Shown one piece after another: positions 27,770 through 35,861 of a DNA stretch of 64,000 bases (positions are counted from its first letter, which is position 1; each line of letters opens with the position of its first letter). The stretch spans positions 186,001 to 250,000 of the forward strand of contig NZ_CP179213.1 of NCBI RefSeq assembly GCF_051201685.1, read 5' to 3'. A program made the translations under genes and the position numbers. The notes under the pieces were generated by a model that searched no databases, was not told the origin of the DNA, and saw only the letters and a list, made by a program, of their open reading frames with translations. The DNA comes from Luminiphilus sp051201685 (GTDB taxonomy: Bacteria > Pseudomonadota > Gammaproteobacteria > Pseudomonadales > Halieaceae).

Positions 27770-28804
27770 ATGAAAGCATTAGTAAAAAAACACGCAGAAG
27801 AAGGTCTTTGGTTAGAGGACGTGCCCATTCCCACCATTGGTGGCAATGATGTTTTGATCAAAGTCCATAAAACCGCGATTTGTGGTACCGACGTCCACAT
27901 TTACAACTGGGATGAATGGGCCCAAAAAACGATACCGGTGCCCATGGTCAGCGGTCATGAATTTGCCGGGGAAATTGTGGAGCTGGGCAGTAACGTCACA
28001 GGCTTGCAAATCGGCGATATTGTGTCCGGAGAGGGGCATGTAGTCTGCGGGCGATGTCGAAACTGTCTGGCCGGACGCCTGCATCTATGCCCCAATACAC
28101 TCGGTGTCGGTGTCAATCGTGACGGGGCTTTTGCGGAGTACCTCGCCATACCCGCCACCAACGTATTTCGCCCCAATGTCTACATACCCACTGATCTCCT
28201 GAGTATTTTTGATCCTTACGGCAATGCCGTTCATACCGCGCTGTCGTTCAATATGGTGGGAGAGGATGTCATTATCACCGGGGCTGGGCCCATTGGCATC
28301 ATGGCGGCTATGGTTGCAGGGCACTGCGGTGCACGTAACGTCATACTAACCGACGTCAATGAATATCGACTGGATCTGGCGAAACGGATTGTGCCCAAAG
28401 TTCAGCCAATCAACGTTTCAAAACAAGAAATCACCAGCAGTTTTATGGAGAGCCTGGGCATACTCGAGGGGTTCGACGTTTGTTTGGAAATGTCAGGTTC
28501 ACCCGCGGCCTTTCAGGATATTCTGAGCAAAATGATTAACGGTGGCAGTATCGCCATGCTCGGCATAATGCCTGATGACACTGGCATTTCGTGGACCGAT
28601 GTGGTCTTCAAGGGCCTTAATATCAAGGGTATTTATGGCCGGGAAATGTATGAGACCTGGTACAAAATGGTCATGATGGTGCAGAGTGGTTTGCCCGTAG
28701 AGCGCATCATTACTCACCGACTACACTACACTGAGTTTCAGGAAGGCTTCGACATTATGCGGTCGGGCCAATCTGGAAAAATCATACTGAACTGGAAGGA
28801 CTGA
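27770..28804 (+). CDS. tdh: L-threonine 3-dehydrogenase Tdh
   Basis: Zinc- and NAD-dependent oxidation of L-threonine to 2-amino-3-oxobutanoate. The protein has 344 residues. The catalytic zinc site is Cys38, His63 and Glu64 (ICGTD, SGHEFAGE). The structural zinc site is Cys93, 96, 99 and 107 (CGRCRNCLAGRLHLC). The nucleotide-binding motif is GAGPIGIMAA. It begins a two-gene operon with kbl, whose start is 1 nt after its stop. Confidence 0.97.
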   Translation: MKALVKKHAEEGLWLEDVPIPTIGGNDVLIKVHKTAICGTDVHIYNWDEWAQKTIPVPMVSGHEFAGEIVELGSNVTGLQIGDIVSGEGHVVCGRCRNCLAGRLHLCPNTLGVGVNRDGAFAEYLAIPATNVFRPNVYIPTDLLSIFDPYGNAVHTALSFNMVGEDVIITGAGPIGIMAAMVAGHCGARNVILTDVNEYRLDLAKRIVPKVQPINVSKQEITSSFMESLGILEGFDVCLEMSGSPAAFQDILSKMINGGSIAMLGIMPDDTGISWTDVVFKGLNIKGIYGREMYETWYKMVMMVQSGLPVERIITHRLHYTEFQEGFDIMRSGQSGKIILNWKD

Positions 28805-28805
28805 T

Positions 28806-29999
28806 ATGAGTTTCCGCGCTGCTCAGCACAGTTTTGTGGAAGAAATCGCTGACATTAAATCAGCGGGTCTTTGGAAAACTGAACGCGTTATTGCGTCAGA
28901 TCAAAAAAATGACATTACCCTCGAGGATGGCGCCAATGTTGTGAACATGTGTGCCAATAACTATTTAGGGCTAGCCAATCATCCCAAGGTAAAGCAGGCA
29001 GCTAGTGACAGTTTGCAGCAGTGGGGTTTCGGTGCCGCATCAGTGCGGTTTATCTGCGGGACGCAAGAAATTCACAAAACGCTGGAGCAACGGGTGAGCC
29101 GTTTTTTAGGTATGGAAGACACCATTTTGTACGCAGCGTGCTTCGATGCCAACGCAGGTTTGTACGAGACAATATTGGGGCCAGAGGATGCCGTCATTTC
29201 TGACGAATTGAATCATGCCTCGATTATCGACGGGATCCGGTTGTGTAAAGCAGCTCGATACCGTTACAAAAATAATGATATGGGGGATCTCGAGCTGCAG
29301 TTACGGGCCGCTAAAGAGGCGGGAGCTCGGCGCATACTGATTACTACGGATGGTGTGTTTTCCATGGACGGTACCATTGCCCAGCTCGATATTATTTGTG
29401 ACCTCGCAGATAAATACGATGCCATGGTGCATCACGATGACTGTCATGCGACGGGGTTTATGGGAGCCCAAGGGCGTGGCGTCCATGAATACTGCAATGT
29501 CATGGACCGAGTTGATATTACGACCAGCACTTTCGGCAAAGCCCTAGGCGGCGGTTCGGGCGGCTACACGGCTGGGCGCCAGGAGATTATCGACTTGTTG
29601 CGGCAGCGTTCGCGTCCGTACCTATTTTCCAACACCTTAACGCCCTCCATTTGTGCAGCGTCGCTCACTGTTTTAGATATGCTCGAGGCATCAACCGAAC
29701 TGCGAGATCAGCTGCATGACAACACCCAGTATTTTCGAGCACAAATGCAGGCCCACGGTTTTGCGGTCCCCGAGGGCGATCATCCCATCGTTCCAGTAAT
29801 GCTCGGAGACGCGGTCGTGGCTCAAAAGATGTCTCAAAGACTGCTTGAGCTAGGCATTTATGCGGTCGGCTTCTTTTATCCGGTGGTTCCCAAGGGCAAG
29901 GCGCGCATTCGAGTGCAAATTTCAGCCGGACATACCCGGGAGAACCTCGACAAAGCCGTTGCCGCCTTTAGTCAGGCGCAGCAAGAGCTGGTTGCCTAG
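28806..29999 (+). CDS. kbl: Glycine C-acetyltransferase Kbl
   Basis: PLP enzyme that cleaves 2-amino-3-oxobutanoate with CoA to glycine and acetyl-CoA, the second step of threonine catabolism after Tdh. The protein has 397 residues. The PLP lysine is Lys245 in TSTFGKALGGGSGG; HHDDCHATGFMG and SDELNHASIIDG match the alpha-oxoamine synthase family. It is coupled to tdh (1-nt gap). Confidence 0.96.
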   Translation: MSFRAAQHSFVEEIADIKSAGLWKTERVIASDQKNDITLEDGANVVNMCANNYLGLANHPKVKQAASDSLQQWGFGAASVRFICGTQEIHKTLEQRVSRFLGMEDTILYAACFDANAGLYETILGPEDAVISDELNHASIIDGIRLCKAARYRYKNNDMGDLELQLRAAKEAGARRILITTDGVFSMDGTIAQLDIICDLADKYDAMVHHDDCHATGFMGAQGRGVHEYCNVMDRVDITTSTFGKALGGGSGGYTAGRQEIIDLLRQRSRPYLFSNTLTPSICAASLTVLDMLEASTELRDQLHDNTQYFRAQMQAHGFAVPEGDHPIVPVMLGDAVVAQKMSQRLLELGIYAVGFFYPVVPKGKARIRVQISAGHTRENLDKAVAAFSQAQQELVA

Positions 30000-30110
30000 A
30001 GTTTTGATAGCAGAGCTTTGAGTGTCGGGTTTTGAAGAGAGTGCTTTAAAAAAGCTCGGAGATAAAATTGCCTTGCTTGGAACGCGTTTGGCTCGGCAAT
30101 TATTGGAATA

Positions 30111-30134
30111 GCAGGTCTGCCGGAGCAGACCTGC
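30111..30134. terminator. Perfect 10-bp hairpin between convergent kbl and lipoprotein genes
   Basis: GCAGGTCTGC and GCAGACCTGC are exact complements around the loop CGGA. It lies 112 nt after the kbl stop and 59 nt beyond the stop of the convergent DUF3012 lipoprotein gene. Neither side has a U-tract, so it is either a bidirectional pause/terminator helped by Rho or an RNA-stabilising end. Confidence 0.5.
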
Positions 30135-30192
30135 ATAAGCGACCTCAGACCGAGGCTCTGTCCTTAAGAGTCGCGTAGTAACGGCTGAGTCT

Positions 30193-30486
30193 TTACTGCT
30201 TTATGACGCAGTATTCGCCGTACTCAGCGACTTCCCCAGTGGTCCAATCTTCCTTGGGTTTTTCATCAAGATTTTCACACCACTTTTCACTGCCTATGGT
30301 TGTGGCGTCAAGGAGACAGTGCTTGGCGTAACTCTTACGGTCGTCACCAGTCCAGTCACCTTTTGGAATCGCCTTTTGAGTTTCACACCAGCCGGCACTT
30401 CCAGGCTTGTCGGCACAGGCGGTCAGTAACAGACCCGCGCTTAGTAAAATTGCTCCCAGCGCAGAACGCTTTTGAATGGGTGTCAT
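30193..30486 (-). CDS. Lipoprotein with two tandem DUF3012 repeats
   Basis: The protein has 97 residues. The signal peptide ends in the lipobox LLTAC, with Cys24 as the lipidated residue, so it is an envelope lipoprotein. Two copies of the DUF3012 motif follow: residues about 28-57 (PGSAGWC...PKGDW...AKHC) and 65-93 (GSEKWC...PKEDW...GEYC). Known members usually have one copy. Each repeat keeps two cysteines, possible disulfides. The function is unknown. A TAAGCCC tandem array lies 119-181 nt upstream. Confidence 0.8.
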   Translation of the reverse strand: MTPIQKRSALGAILLSAGLLLTACADKPGSAGWCETQKAIPKGDWTGDDRKSYAKHCLLDATTIGSEKWCENLDEKPKEDWTTGEVAEYGEYCVIKQ

Positions 30487-30604
30487 ATTGCCTCCAGTTT
30501 CAATAAAAAAGGTGGCTGAAATCGTAACCTAGGAACCCGTGCGAGTTAGGTTCATTTGGCGACAAGGCCGTTTCGAGTGGAGTTAGCCTCACAGTCCTGA
30601 AGCT

Positions 30605-30667
30605 TAAGCCTTAAGCCCTAAGCCCTAAGCCCTAAGCCCTAAGCCCTAAGCCCTAAGCCCTAAGCCC
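30605..30667. repeat. Tandem heptanucleotide array, TAAGCCC x 8 plus one variant
   Basis: Nine contiguous 7-nt units: TAAGCCT at 30605-30611, then eight perfect TAAGCCC copies to 30667. It is intergenic, upstream of the DUF3012 lipoprotein gene (start 30486) and just beyond the stop of the oxidoreductase gene (30716), both on the minus strand. On the minus strand the unit reads GGGCTTA. Such arrays slip during replication. Effects on lipoprotein expression are inferred only. Confidence 0.95.
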
Positions 30668-30715
30668 CCTGGAAGGCCGCCGGCGTGCCATCGATCAATT
30701 CAACTCGTAGCACAC

Positions 30716-32011
30716 TCAGCCGCCGATCCGATCAAGCAGGCTATAAAACAGCATGCCTGCTACTTGTCCCGGGCGCCGAAGTAAGGTGCCCCCTGGAAAA
30801 CGTCGGGTTGGCACCGAGGCCATGCGTGAGAAATCGTCGGTATCCCCTGAAATGGCTGCGGCTAAAAGGTAGCCTGCCATCGTGGCTGTGGGAACGCCGT
30901 GACCCGAAAAGCCTTGTGCGTAAAAGGTTCGACGACCCAAGCGACCAAAGTCGGGCATGCGATTCATCGTAATACCTAGCGTGCCGCCCCAGCCGTACTC
31001 AACCGCTACATCCGCAAGATTGGGGTAGATTTTAAGCATGTGGGGCCACACAAACCGCGCAATGTTCTTTGGAAATTTGGCGCCGTAGGTTTCGCCGCCG
31101 CCAAAAAGTAGGCGACCATCACCTGACAGCTTCCAATAGTTAATGACGAAGAGGCTGTCAGACAGGCTAAAATTATCGCGGCACACCGCTTTCTGCTGCG
31201 CTTCAGAGAGTGGCTCGGTCGCTAAAATGAAATTATTGATCGGCATGATGTTGCCCGCGATACGTGGCTCCAAATTCCCAAGATAACCGTTGCAGGCTAA
31301 AACTAGAAAACGTGCTTTTACCAAGCCGCTGTCCGTCTTCACCTGTACTTGGCCATCTTTAGACTCGTCGTAGCTGAGCACTCGACTATCCTCAAAAATC
31401 TCTGTGCCCAGAAGATCAGCTGCTTTAGCGAGACCAAAGGCATATTTGAGTGGGTGTAGGTGTCTAGCACCCAGATCAAGTAATGCGCCATGGCTCCGGT
31501 TGGCTGTTGTCATCCAAGCGGTTTCAGTCGCGTCGACGAAGCGCATCTGGTCATAACCATAGGTTTTACTGAGGTACTCCACCTCCTGCTGCAGGCCCTT
31601 GCTGTGCCTGCGTTTGGCCGCAAGGTGTAAATTGCCGACGCCCAACTCACATTCAATGCTAAATTCGTCAATTAAATTTACGACAAGATCCACGGCGTCC
31701 AAACCTAGCCGCCATAGGTCTTTTGCGGTCCCAAGGCCTACCCACTGTTCTAGGTCTTCTTGATCAGCACGTTGACCCGTGCCGACATGTCCTCCATTGC
31801 GCCCCGAGGCGCCCCAGCCTACGCGTTCGGCCTCTAACAGGGTGACCGAAAATCCCAGCTTGCGAAGGTGGATGGCGGTAGAGAGCCCGGTATAACCACC
31901 GCCGACAATACAAACATCGGAAGCCACCTCCCCTGATAACGCTGGAAACACTTTATGAGGTGATGCAGAGGCGGCATACCAGGAGTCGACGTGTTGGGAA
32001 TTGGCAGTCAT
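30716..32011 (-). CDS. puuB: FAD-dependent amine oxidoreductase, PuuB-like
   Basis: FAD oxidase of the DAO family, 431 residues from the ATG at 32011 (MTANSQHVDSWYAAS); the frame opens further upstream, but that part overlaps the puuA promoter and start. The dinucleotide motif VCIVGGGYTGLSTAIHL is near residue 37, and WGASGRNGGHVGTGQR is typical of gamma-glutamylputrescine oxidase and related enzymes. It is divergent from a puuA-type gene with 115 nt between the starts, which supports a role in putrescine breakdown via gamma-glutamyl intermediates. Other puu genes are absent from the window. Confidence 0.82.
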   Translation of the reverse strand: MTANSQHVDSWYAASASPHKVFPALSGEVASDVCIVGGGYTGLSTAIHLRKLGFSVTLLEAERVGWGASGRNGGHVGTGQRADQEDLEQWVGLGTAKDLWRLGLDAVDLVVNLIDEFSIECELGVGNLHLAAKRRHSKGLQQEVEYLSKTYGYDQMRFVDATETAWMTTANRSHGALLDLGARHLHPLKYAFGLAKAADLLGTEIFEDSRVLSYDESKDGQVQVKTDSGLVKARFLVLACNGYLGNLEPRIAGNIMPINNFILATEPLSEAQQKAVCRDNFSLSDSLFVINYWKLSGDGRLLFGGGETYGAKFPKNIARFVWPHMLKIYPNLADVAVEYGWGGTLGITMNRMPDFGRLGRRTFYAQGFSGHGVPTATMAGYLLAAAISGDTDDFSRMASVPTRRFPGGTLLRRPGQVAGMLFYSLLDRIGG

Positions 32012-32126
32012 AAGCGCTCGCTGTGGATATCTTGAGTTTGTTGCGACTCGTGATGTGATTTTACACCCTTGCCGAGAAGCGCGCTTGCCCCCCATACTTC
32101 CTGCTCTTCCACTATCGGTTAATTTT

Positions 32127-33557
32127 ATGAGTTCCAAGCTCTCGGGTGACACCAGCACAGAAACCCGCATTCATAGCCCTGAAAACGCCAGCGGATCTCT
32201 TCTAATACCCCCAGAGGAAATGGCGACTATTACAGCTTGGCTCAAGGAGCATAAAATTTCGGAGGTTGAGTGTATTGTTCCTGACCTCACCGGTAACGCT
32301 CGGGGCAAATTCATACCGGCGCACCAGTTCACCGAGCAATTGGAACAGAAGCTACCAGAATCTATTTTGGTTCAGACGGTCACCGGCGAGTACACCGATG
32401 ATCATTGGGATTTTGTTGAGCCCACTGATACTGACATGATGCTGAGTCCCGATGCCTCGACCTTACGTCGCGTACCCTGGGCTCGTGAGCCAACCGCGCA
32501 AATTATTGCAGATTGCCTCAAAGCTGATGGTACTCCCCATCCACTGTCGTCACGAAACGTGCTGCGTTATGTGCTAGGCCTTTATGAAGAGGCGGGGCTA
32601 AAGCCTGTTATTGCCCCTGAGGTGGAGTTTTACCTGGTTCACAAAAACACGGATCCCGATTACGAATGCATGCCGCCCAAGGGTCGTTCAGGGCGTCGTG
32701 AAGTGGCGCGTCTCTCGTACAGTATTGATGCCGTCGCCGAGTTTGAAGATTTCGTCGAGGACATGTATGACTATGCCGATGCGCAGTCACTGGCAGTAGA
32801 TACCCTTATCCATGAAAACGGTGCCGCACAGATGGAGATCAATTTCCGTCATGGTGACCCGCTGGCTATGGCGGATCAGGTATTTGCCTTCAAGCGCACG
32901 GTGCGGGAAACGGCGTTAAAGCACGACATGTACGCAACATTCATGGCCAAGCCAATGCAGCGCGAGCCCGGTAGTGCGCTGCATATTCACCAGTCTATTT
33001 TATCCCTCGAGGACGGCAGTAATATTTTTGCGGGTAAAGACGGCAAGCCAACAGCAGCCATGATGCATTACTTGGGTGGACTGCAGCGATATACCCCCGA
33101 ACTGATTAGCTTCTACGCCCCCAATGTAAACTCTTATCGTCGCTTAGCTCCTGATATCTCAGCCCCCATCAATTTGAGCTGGGGTTTTGATAATCGCACT
33201 ACGGCCTTTAGGGTGCCTAACAGCACGCCGGAAAACTTGCGCATTGAAAATCGCTTTCCGGGGGTCGACGCCAATCCCTATTTGGCGATAACAGCAACGC
33301 TTGCGAGTGGTTTGCTGGGTATGCGCCAAGGCCTCCAGCCGACTGAGCCTCACCAGGGCACCGCGAACGAGCAAGCCGTGGTGGTGGCGCGTACTTTGGA
33401 GGAGGGTGTGCGCCAGTTAAACGATACCCCCGAGCTACAGCAAATGATTGGCGAGCTATTCATGCGCGCTTACGCTGCTGTGAAGCTTGACGAATTCGAG
33501 GAATTCAATCGAGTAATCAGCTCTTGGGAGCGTGAACACCTGCTATTGCAGGTGTAA
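32127..33557 (+). CDS. puuA: Glutamine-synthetase-family ligase, PuuA-like
   Basis: Type I glutamine synthetase relative, 476 residues from the ATG at 32127. It probably ligates glutamate to putrescine (gamma-glutamylputrescine synthetase). The beta-grasp domain carries VECIVPDLTGNARGKFIP; the catalytic domain has APEVEFYLV, HENGAAQMEINFRHGDPL, SALHIHQSI and ENRFPGVDANPYLAI. Substitution by another amine is possible within this family. Its divergent partner is a PuuB-like oxidase; an unrecognised membrane protein follows after 9 nt. Confidence 0.83.
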   Translation: MSSKLSGDTSTETRIHSPENASGSLLIPPEEMATITAWLKEHKISEVECIVPDLTGNARGKFIPAHQFTEQLEQKLPESILVQTVTGEYTDDHWDFVEPTDTDMMLSPDASTLRRVPWAREPTAQIIADCLKADGTPHPLSSRNVLRYVLGLYEEAGLKPVIAPEVEFYLVHKNTDPDYECMPPKGRSGRREVARLSYSIDAVAEFEDFVEDMYDYADAQSLAVDTLIHENGAAQMEINFRHGDPLAMADQVFAFKRTVRETALKHDMYATFMAKPMQREPGSALHIHQSILSLEDGSNIFAGKDGKPTAAMMHYLGGLQRYTPELISFYAPNVNSYRRLAPDISAPINLSWGFDNRTTAFRVPNSTPENLRIENRFPGVDANPYLAITATLASGLLGMRQGLQPTEPHQGTANEQAVVVARTLEEGVRQLNDTPELQQMIGELFMRAYAAVKLDEFEEFNRVISSWEREHLLLQV

Positions 33558-33566
33558 TCGCTAACA

Positions 33567-34412
33567 ATGGTCGACACTCGGCGCGAGGGCGGATCGGCGG
33601 CAACATTGGCTCGTGCTTATAAAGCACTGAAGTATGTTGTTTACGCACTGCTATCTGTAAACATTGCGCTATTTCTCAACGAAGAAATGGCGTCTTCCGC
33701 TCACGCAGCACCCTCGGGCATGGATCTTTTTACAGTAATCCAACTGTTTTCTGCGACTCTAGATACCGCAGCGTGGGTACTGCTGCTGCTACTGTTTGAG
33801 CTTGAAACTGCGGTAATCCCAGATGATCGCTTGGTGGGTAAAACCCAATGGGTCATTCACGGTATTCGCTTAATCTGTGGTCTCGCCATTGTTTCCGCAT
33901 TTTGGGGTTATTTGGGGGAATGGCAGGTGTTCTGGCACTCTGAGATTCTTCAGGTGCCTGCCTGTGAGTTAGTTGGCCAAGGCTGGTCGATATTGCTCGA
34001 TTTCGATAAATTCATCGCCCTCGACGCTGAGAGCTGTATTGCGCTCGGCTTTGAAATCGTCGCTGTAACGGGGTTGGAACAGGTCGTTGCGACACCTATG
34101 GCTTTCAATAGTGCTTATCAGCTTGGACTTGTTGACGTCATCAACTCTGCCACCTGGATTTTAGTGGTCGTACTGTTGGAAATCGAGGTGCGTTTGCAGC
34201 TGGGGGGTGGGGTGCCTCAAGAATTTCAGCGGCCACTCAATGGTGCCAAAATCGTGTTGTACCTCACCCTGGCTGTTGCAGCGGTTTACTGGGGGTTTGA
34301 AGGAGAGTTTCTAGATTTTTGGGATGCCGCGCTGTGGCTGTTTGCCTTCGTCTTTATTGAGCTCAATGTCTTCGAATGGCAGCGCGACCTAGCGCAACAA
34401 GCGCGAGAGTAA
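33567..34412 (+). CDS. Unrecognised multi-pass membrane protein downstream of puuA
   Basis: The protein has 281 residues with about seven hydrophobic segments (VVYALLSVNIALFL, AAWVLLLLLFELE, LICGLAIVSAFWGYL, TWILVVVLLEIEV, IVLYLTLAVAAVYWG and ALWLFAFVFIELNVFEW among them). Acidic residues recur at the ends of several helices (LFELE, LLEIEV, FIELNVFEW), as if an internal duplication had occurred. No family is recognised. It starts 9 nt after the puuA-like gene, so it is very probably on the same mRNA; a role in polyamine handling is a guess. Confidence 0.7.
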   Translation: MVDTRREGGSAATLARAYKALKYVVYALLSVNIALFLNEEMASSAHAAPSGMDLFTVIQLFSATLDTAAWVLLLLLFELETAVIPDDRLVGKTQWVIHGIRLICGLAIVSAFWGYLGEWQVFWHSEILQVPACELVGQGWSILLDFDKFIALDAESCIALGFEIVAVTGLEQVVATPMAFNSAYQLGLVDVINSATWILVVVLLEIEVRLQLGGGVPQEFQRPLNGAKIVLYLTLAVAAVYWGFEGEFLDFWDAALWLFAFVFIELNVFEWQRDLAQQARE

Positions 34413-34517
34413 TTGCCGGGGGTTCCTAGCCATCGACAGACTCGACTGATATCGATGAGGCGAGAGCCGGTTATCTCGATTAGGTGGAGAAACCGCCGCA
34501 GATCGTATTACCGAGGC

Positions 34518-34754
34518 TCAGTCGTCGTAGAGCTCGAAATCGAAATCACCCAATTCTTCTCGAAGTCGCAGTGTTTCGAGGCGCTTTTCTGCTCGGCGAC
34601 GCTTCTCTGCCAGTGAGGGCGCACAGATGCCAATGCTGGAGTCCTCCATAGCATCGAGCATCTCGTCGTCTAAGTCCCCCAGCAGCGGCTCGAAAAAATC
34701 TTCTGAGCTGACTGAATCCTTGCTGTGTGTTGCAGTACGCTCACCCATAACCAC
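34518..34754 (-). CDS. PA3496-type small acidic protein
   Basis: The protein has 78 residues. An acidic N-terminal half is followed by a charged helix, APSLAEKRRRAEKRLETLRL then REELGDFDFEL, resembling the PA3496 family of gammaproteobacterial small proteins, described as putative envelope-integrity proteins; the role is unproven. The 317 nt upstream contain a long hairpin with U-tract (34868-34966) that may be its leader or the terminator of the preceding gene. Confidence 0.65.
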   Translation of the reverse strand: MVMGERTATHSKDSVSSEDFFEPLLGDLDDEMLDAMEDSSIGICAPSLAEKRRRAEKRLETLRLREELGDFDFELYDD

Positions 34755-34867
34755 CTCCCGATGATTTAGAACTTAATGCGTAGGCACTCTTACACGCGTA
34801 GTTGGCCTCAACGACACCGCTCTAGGCAAGAATCTTTTTGGCCTTAAAGCGCTGCTCTAAATAACTG

Positions 34868-34966
34868 AAAAAACTAGGGCGGCCCGCCTGAAATACCACG
34901 GTTACGGTTAGAGAAATCCTTTTCTCCTTTAGAGGACCCGGCTTCCTGCCAGGGGCGGACCGCCCT
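34868..34966 (-). ncRNA. Candidate structured RNA with intrinsic terminator
   Basis: The plus-strand segments 34876-34890 and 34950-34966 are complementary over about 15 bp, with one mismatch and a 2-nt bulge, enclosing 59 nt. Inside, GAGAAA and TTTCTC (34911-34926) make another perfect 6-bp hairpin around TCCT. On the minus strand the closing stem is followed after 2 nt by six U (plus-strand AAAAAA, 34868-34873), the mark of Rho-independent termination. It lies between the shikimate-kinase-like gene (stop at 35072) and the PA3496-type gene (start 34754). It could be a small RNA, a structured leader or a long terminator. I compared it with common riboswitch cores and 4.5S RNA and saw no match. 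The rest of 34755-35071 shows no gene. Confidence 0.5.
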
Positions 34967-35071
34967 AAAGAATCAGCAAAAGCCGTGCCAGAGCAAACGC
35001 TAAGGCAAACTATGGGTTTCGAGGTATGACCTCAAAATTTGGACGTGTCCGCCGTCTAGGGGAGTGTCCAA

Positions 35072-35587
35072 TCAGCGGGAGCTGGTGTCCAATGCGTTAA
35101 TCAGCTGGTCCACTAATGCTTCAGGGGTGCCGTTATCGACGGGAATAGTCACGCTTGCCCAGCGCTCATAGAGAGGCACTCGCTCTCGGTATATATCGGC
35201 GAGGGATTGTTCTTTGGATGAGGCAATACCCCGATCTGGGGCCAAAGAAATCCGAAACTCGACGGTGTCCAGACTGGCGCTCAAGTAGACCACGGTGGAG
35301 GCGGATGTAAGCCGGGCCATCACCTTGGGGCTATAGACTACTGAGCCTCCAGTAGAGATCACACTTGGATGAATCGGCATATCGAGTAACACCTGTTCTT
35401 CTAACTGCCGTAGATATACATGATCACGTCGCTCAATAATTTCTGCGAGGGTCGCTTTCTCTTGGTTTTGTATAAGGATGTCCGTATCAACAAAATCTGT
35501 GCCGAGGCGCTTGGCTAACAAAACACCCAAAGTGCTTTTTCCACTACCGGGAAAGCCGATGAGGCTTATGACTTGCTCGCTGGACAT
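35072..35587 (-). CDS. Shikimate-kinase-like P-loop kinase
   Basis: The protein has 171 residues from the ATG at 35587, which has AGGAAG at good spacing; the frame extends 10 codons further. The Walker A is GFPGSGKST. DTDILI, a YLRQLEE arginine segment and STGGSVVYS align with shikimate kinases, but the third glycine of the GGG motif is Ser, and the LID region reads APDRGIASSKEQ instead of the usual RPLL type. This matches a divergent clade annotated as shikimate kinase in many gammaproteobacteria. With aroK present at 2056-2592, a different or auxiliary substrate is plausible. Confidence 0.75.
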   Translation of the reverse strand: MSSEQVISLIGFPGSGKSTLGVLLAKRLGTDFVDTDILIQNQEKATLAEIIERRDHVYLRQLEEQVLLDMPIHPSVISTGGSVVYSPKVMARLTSASTVVYLSASLDTVEFRISLAPDRGIASSKEQSLADIYRERVPLYERWASVTIPVDNGTPEALVDQLINALDTSSR

Positions 35588-35833
35588 TCTGACTTCCTGT
35601 GCTTTTGTGTGAGCCAAGCCGTTGCAAATTTAGCGGCCATTGGCGGGAAAATTTTTCACCCACGCCATTAAACTTTATCATTCTACGGACTGAGAAGGTT
35701 ACAGTTAAAACGAAAACGACTTGTTTTTTCAGCACGAATTTTCTGGCTATTCCTCAAGTGTGTAAAGATTTTTAGGCGCCATTTCCTGTTGATGAAAAAG
35801 GCTTCAGCTTAAAACGTTGCCTCAGAAAACCGC

Positions 35834-35861
35834 GGTAATCGCAAAGTTCAAGCGATTTACC
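35834..35861 (-). terminator. Hairpin at the end of the bat operon
   Basis: Plus-strand GGTAATCGC and GCGATTTACC pair over 9 bp with one bulged base around a 9-nt loop, spanning the stop codon of the BatD-like gene. On the minus strand it is followed shortly by GGTTTTC, a short U-run. Probable end of the six-gene transcript. Confidence 0.45.

Noticed and set aside
30605..30667. CRISPR array or chromosomal telomere
   Set aside because: The units are 7 nt with no spacers, and the array is internal, short and flanked by ordinary genes.
32001..32126. Upstream extension of the PuuA-like protein
   Set aside because: It overlaps the divergent oxidase gene start and is not glutamine-synthetase-like.
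34868..34966. 4.5S RNA, 6S RNA or a known riboswitch
   Set aside because: The conserved GGAAGCAG-type loop of 4.5S RNA and known aptamer cores are missing.
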